The notes under the pieces: model-generated
The model's input: the letters and a program-made list of their open reading frames with translations, nothing else
What the model was told of the DNA's origin: nothing
Database searches by the model: none
Program-made: the position numbers and the translations under genes
From: Paralithodes platypus
Lineage: Eukaryota; Arthropoda; Malacostraca; Decapoda; Lithodidae
DNA: 64,000 bases
Assembly: GCA_032716605.1 (NCBI GenBank)
Contig: CM064509.1
Span: 37,791,921 to 37,855,920 of the forward strand
Direction of reading: 5' to 3'
Shown: positions 62,800 to 64,000 of the stretch, in pieces
Position numbering within the stretch: position 1 is the stretch's first letter
Layout: each line of letters begins with the position of its first letter

Positions 62800-63061
62800 A
62801 GACATGTAGCGCGTCACCATGGGGAGGATATTCACGAGCGTCCTGCCTCACGTAGCGGAGGCTCGGCCACCTCGTCTATTGGGGGGGCGTCCTCGGCAGC
62901 CTCCACTCCTTCCCCTCGACCCCCTTCCTCCCTCCCCTCACCTAGACCACTCTCCAACCCCCTCCTATCGCTGGTCGGAGGGAAGCTAGCCTGTCTCTAC
63001 TGCTCACGAGATGGGTTTCCTTCGTTGGAGGCGCTGCAGCTTCATCTACAGTCCTCTCATG
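62800..63061 (+). CDS. Oaz: exon 6: end of finger 5, Ser/Pro linker, finger 6
   Basis: RHVARHHGEDIHER completes finger 5 (CX2CX12HX3H). A linker of about 40 residues rich in Ser/Pro/Ala follows, then LACLYCSRDGFPSLEALQLHLQSSH (finger 6, CX2CX13HX4H). Finger 6 matches the position and spacing of the ZNF423/521 finger reading YSC.YC.K..F.SL.VL.IHLKT.H. Donor ATG|GTACGT at 63062; one base left over. Confidence 0.95.
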
Positions 63062-63746
63062 GTACGTAAAGATGTTACTGTAATATATAATTTTCATGTA
63101 TTTAAAGATACAGTACTAGTACAGTATATACCTTGAACCATTAAGTGACCAATGCGAAAACAAAAGTACTGTACAATTTTACCGAAGCAATCTTTTCACT
63201 TCTTGAAATGTATTCTTGGAGCCGGTTTATGTATGAATTAAAATTTAAAACTTGCAAACTAAACAAACCAAAACTTGGACAAAGACAATATAAAGGCAAA
63301 ATATCTTATCAAAATCGCTACGTGGAAACGACGCTTACTAAAATAAAATTTATGAAATAAAAGAACACAATCCACCACATAGGGTGTACATTACTACATG
63401 AGCAAGTTAATCTGTTTTAAATGTAAAGTAGTTATTTATTTGCCAGTAGTGTTTTAAATATCTGGGAGGAGTGATAAGCAGGGACGCAGGTGTGGAAATG
63501 GAGGTAATTAAATTAAATCCTTTGCCTTCAAAGCTCATGTCTCGGCCCCATACATCACTGTTGGCACAACAATTCCTTGATACAATGCACTTTTAACTTC
63601 CATTCCAATATTTCTCACCTTCCACATACTGTACTTCCCATTGCTCCAAAAACTTTCCTTCCTTCTCATACTCTCCGTTTTACCTCCATTACTGCTTATT
63701 GTTCCTCCTAGATATTTAAAACACTCAACTTTATCTTTAATTCCAG
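63062..63746 (+). other. intron 6 with LINE fragments in opposite orientations
   Basis: 63248-63345 is a dispersed repeat shared with 61826. 63340-63410 is the inverted partner of 62291-62356. 63443-63500 (+) encodes FKYLGGVISRDAG and 63535-63735 (-) encodes VECFKYLGGTISSNGG..VVPTVMYGAET, two pieces of non-LTR reverse-transcriptase C-termini. Acceptor CTTTAATTCCAG. Confidence 0.75.
63535..63735 (-). pseudogene. non-LTR retrotransposon reverse-transcriptase fragment
   Basis: The minus-strand frame has CFKYLGGTISSNGG and GIVVPTVMYGAET, motifs typical of the region after the RT palm in LINE elements. It is truncated at both ends and abuts exon 7. Confidence 0.75.
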
Positions 63747-64000
63747 GTTCGGTTTTGAATGGTGAGATGAGAGACATGACGTCAATACTGGGGCTGCCTG
63801 CTTCACTGGGCGCAACACTGGGTGCTAGTGGTCTACCCGCCTCCCTGGCCTCACCGCTGGGCCCAGGGTCGTCACGAGGAGTTAGCTGTGAGCTGTGTGG
63901 TGCACGCGTGGGTGGCGTTACAGCTTTACAAAGACATGTGGTCACTGCTCATACCTTCACTGATTTACTGGCCCGTGCTGCTGAGGGAGTCTTCTGTGCT
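63747..64000 (+). CDS. Oaz: exon 7 (partial): Leu/Gly/Ser linker and finger 7
   Basis: The G from exon 6 plus GT forms Gly, then SVLNGEMRDMTSILGLPASL and a Gly/Ser/Pro-rich linker, then VSCELCGARVGGVTALQRHVVTAH (CX2CX12HX4H) and TFTDLLARAAEGVFCA, reading open to the window edge. The order of finger, spacer and next Cys matches ZNF423/521 (HTCQIC-type finger followed by an aromatic-Cys start of the next finger). Confidence 0.9.

Larger units (their letters stand above)
9468..64000 (+). other. Oaz: gene-level span: Oaz/ZNF423/ZNF521-type zinc-finger gene (5' part)
   Basis: Inferred gene model: exon 1 (CDS 9645-9750), exon 2 48153-48361, exon 3 59034-59176, exon 4 60638-60902, exon 5 61636-61806, exon 6 62800-63061, exon 7 63747 to beyond the window. 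Intron phases are 1,0,2,0,0,1 and every junction keeps the frame, giving 470 codons within the window. Vertebrate ZNF423 and ZNF521 have about 1300 residues and 30 C2H2 fingers; only the first seven or so fingers are here. The family binds DNA and partners with EBF/Collier factors and BMP-activated SMADs in the nucleus. Intron 1 (about 38.4 kb) is packed with transposons and an assembly gap. The exon 1 assignment is the least certain part. Confidence 0.8.

Overview
The window is eukaryotic and almost certainly arthropod, most likely a decapod crustacean. Reasons: intron-containing genes with GT-AG junctions, TTAGG-type (arthropod telomere) interstitial repeats, very dense microsatellites, and many short TTAA-flanked transposons and non-LTR retrotransposon remnants. 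No prokaryotic or viral gene set is visible.

The main gene lies on the + strand and runs off the right edge. It is the 5' part of a C2H2 zinc-finger transcription-factor gene of the Oaz / ZNF423 / ZNF521 family. I can place a probable first coding exon (ATG 9645, donor after 9750), a roughly 38.4 kb first intron filled with repeats, and six further exons: 48153-48361, 59034-59176, 60638-60902, 61636-61806, 62800-63061 and 63747 to beyond 64000. All junction phases agree (1,0,2,0,0,1). They give a continuous 470-residue reading with seven C2H2 fingers, three of them split by introns.

The most striking object is an uninterrupted 7.86 kb coding exon (ATG 49185, stop 57039-57041; 2618 codons) inside the intron that splits finger 1. 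It encodes a very large, apparently disordered protein with basic nuclear-localisation-like clusters and three unrelated tandem-repeat blocks (about 10-residue NLST..SSPT, 7-residue VYSSPLP, 11-13-residue VSETWC..). A good phase-0 splice donor lies two codons before its stop. The exon could therefore be read on its own (nested gene) or spliced in frame to finger 2 as an alternative giant N-terminus of the zinc-finger protein.

Layout: 1-9200 is mostly TTAA-flanked MITEs and simple repeats; 9300-9750 is the candidate promoter and exon 1; 9914-16200 holds MITEs and a decayed CR1/L2-like LINE (minus strand). From about 16200 to 26578 a block is present twice on either side of a 100-N gap, probably a false assembly duplication. 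From 26600 to 48060 there are chains of TTAA elements, foldback elements with telomere-like cores, minisatellites and SINE/LINE remnants. From 48153 to 64000 are the zinc-finger exons, the giant exon and repeat-bearing introns.

I use working names for repeat families that I defined only by comparing copies inside this window: MITE-A/A2, B, C, F and I (TTAA-flanked), D (TA-flanked, mariner-like ends), E (retroposon with AAC tail) and G, J, K, L (foldbacks). I could not compare them with any database.
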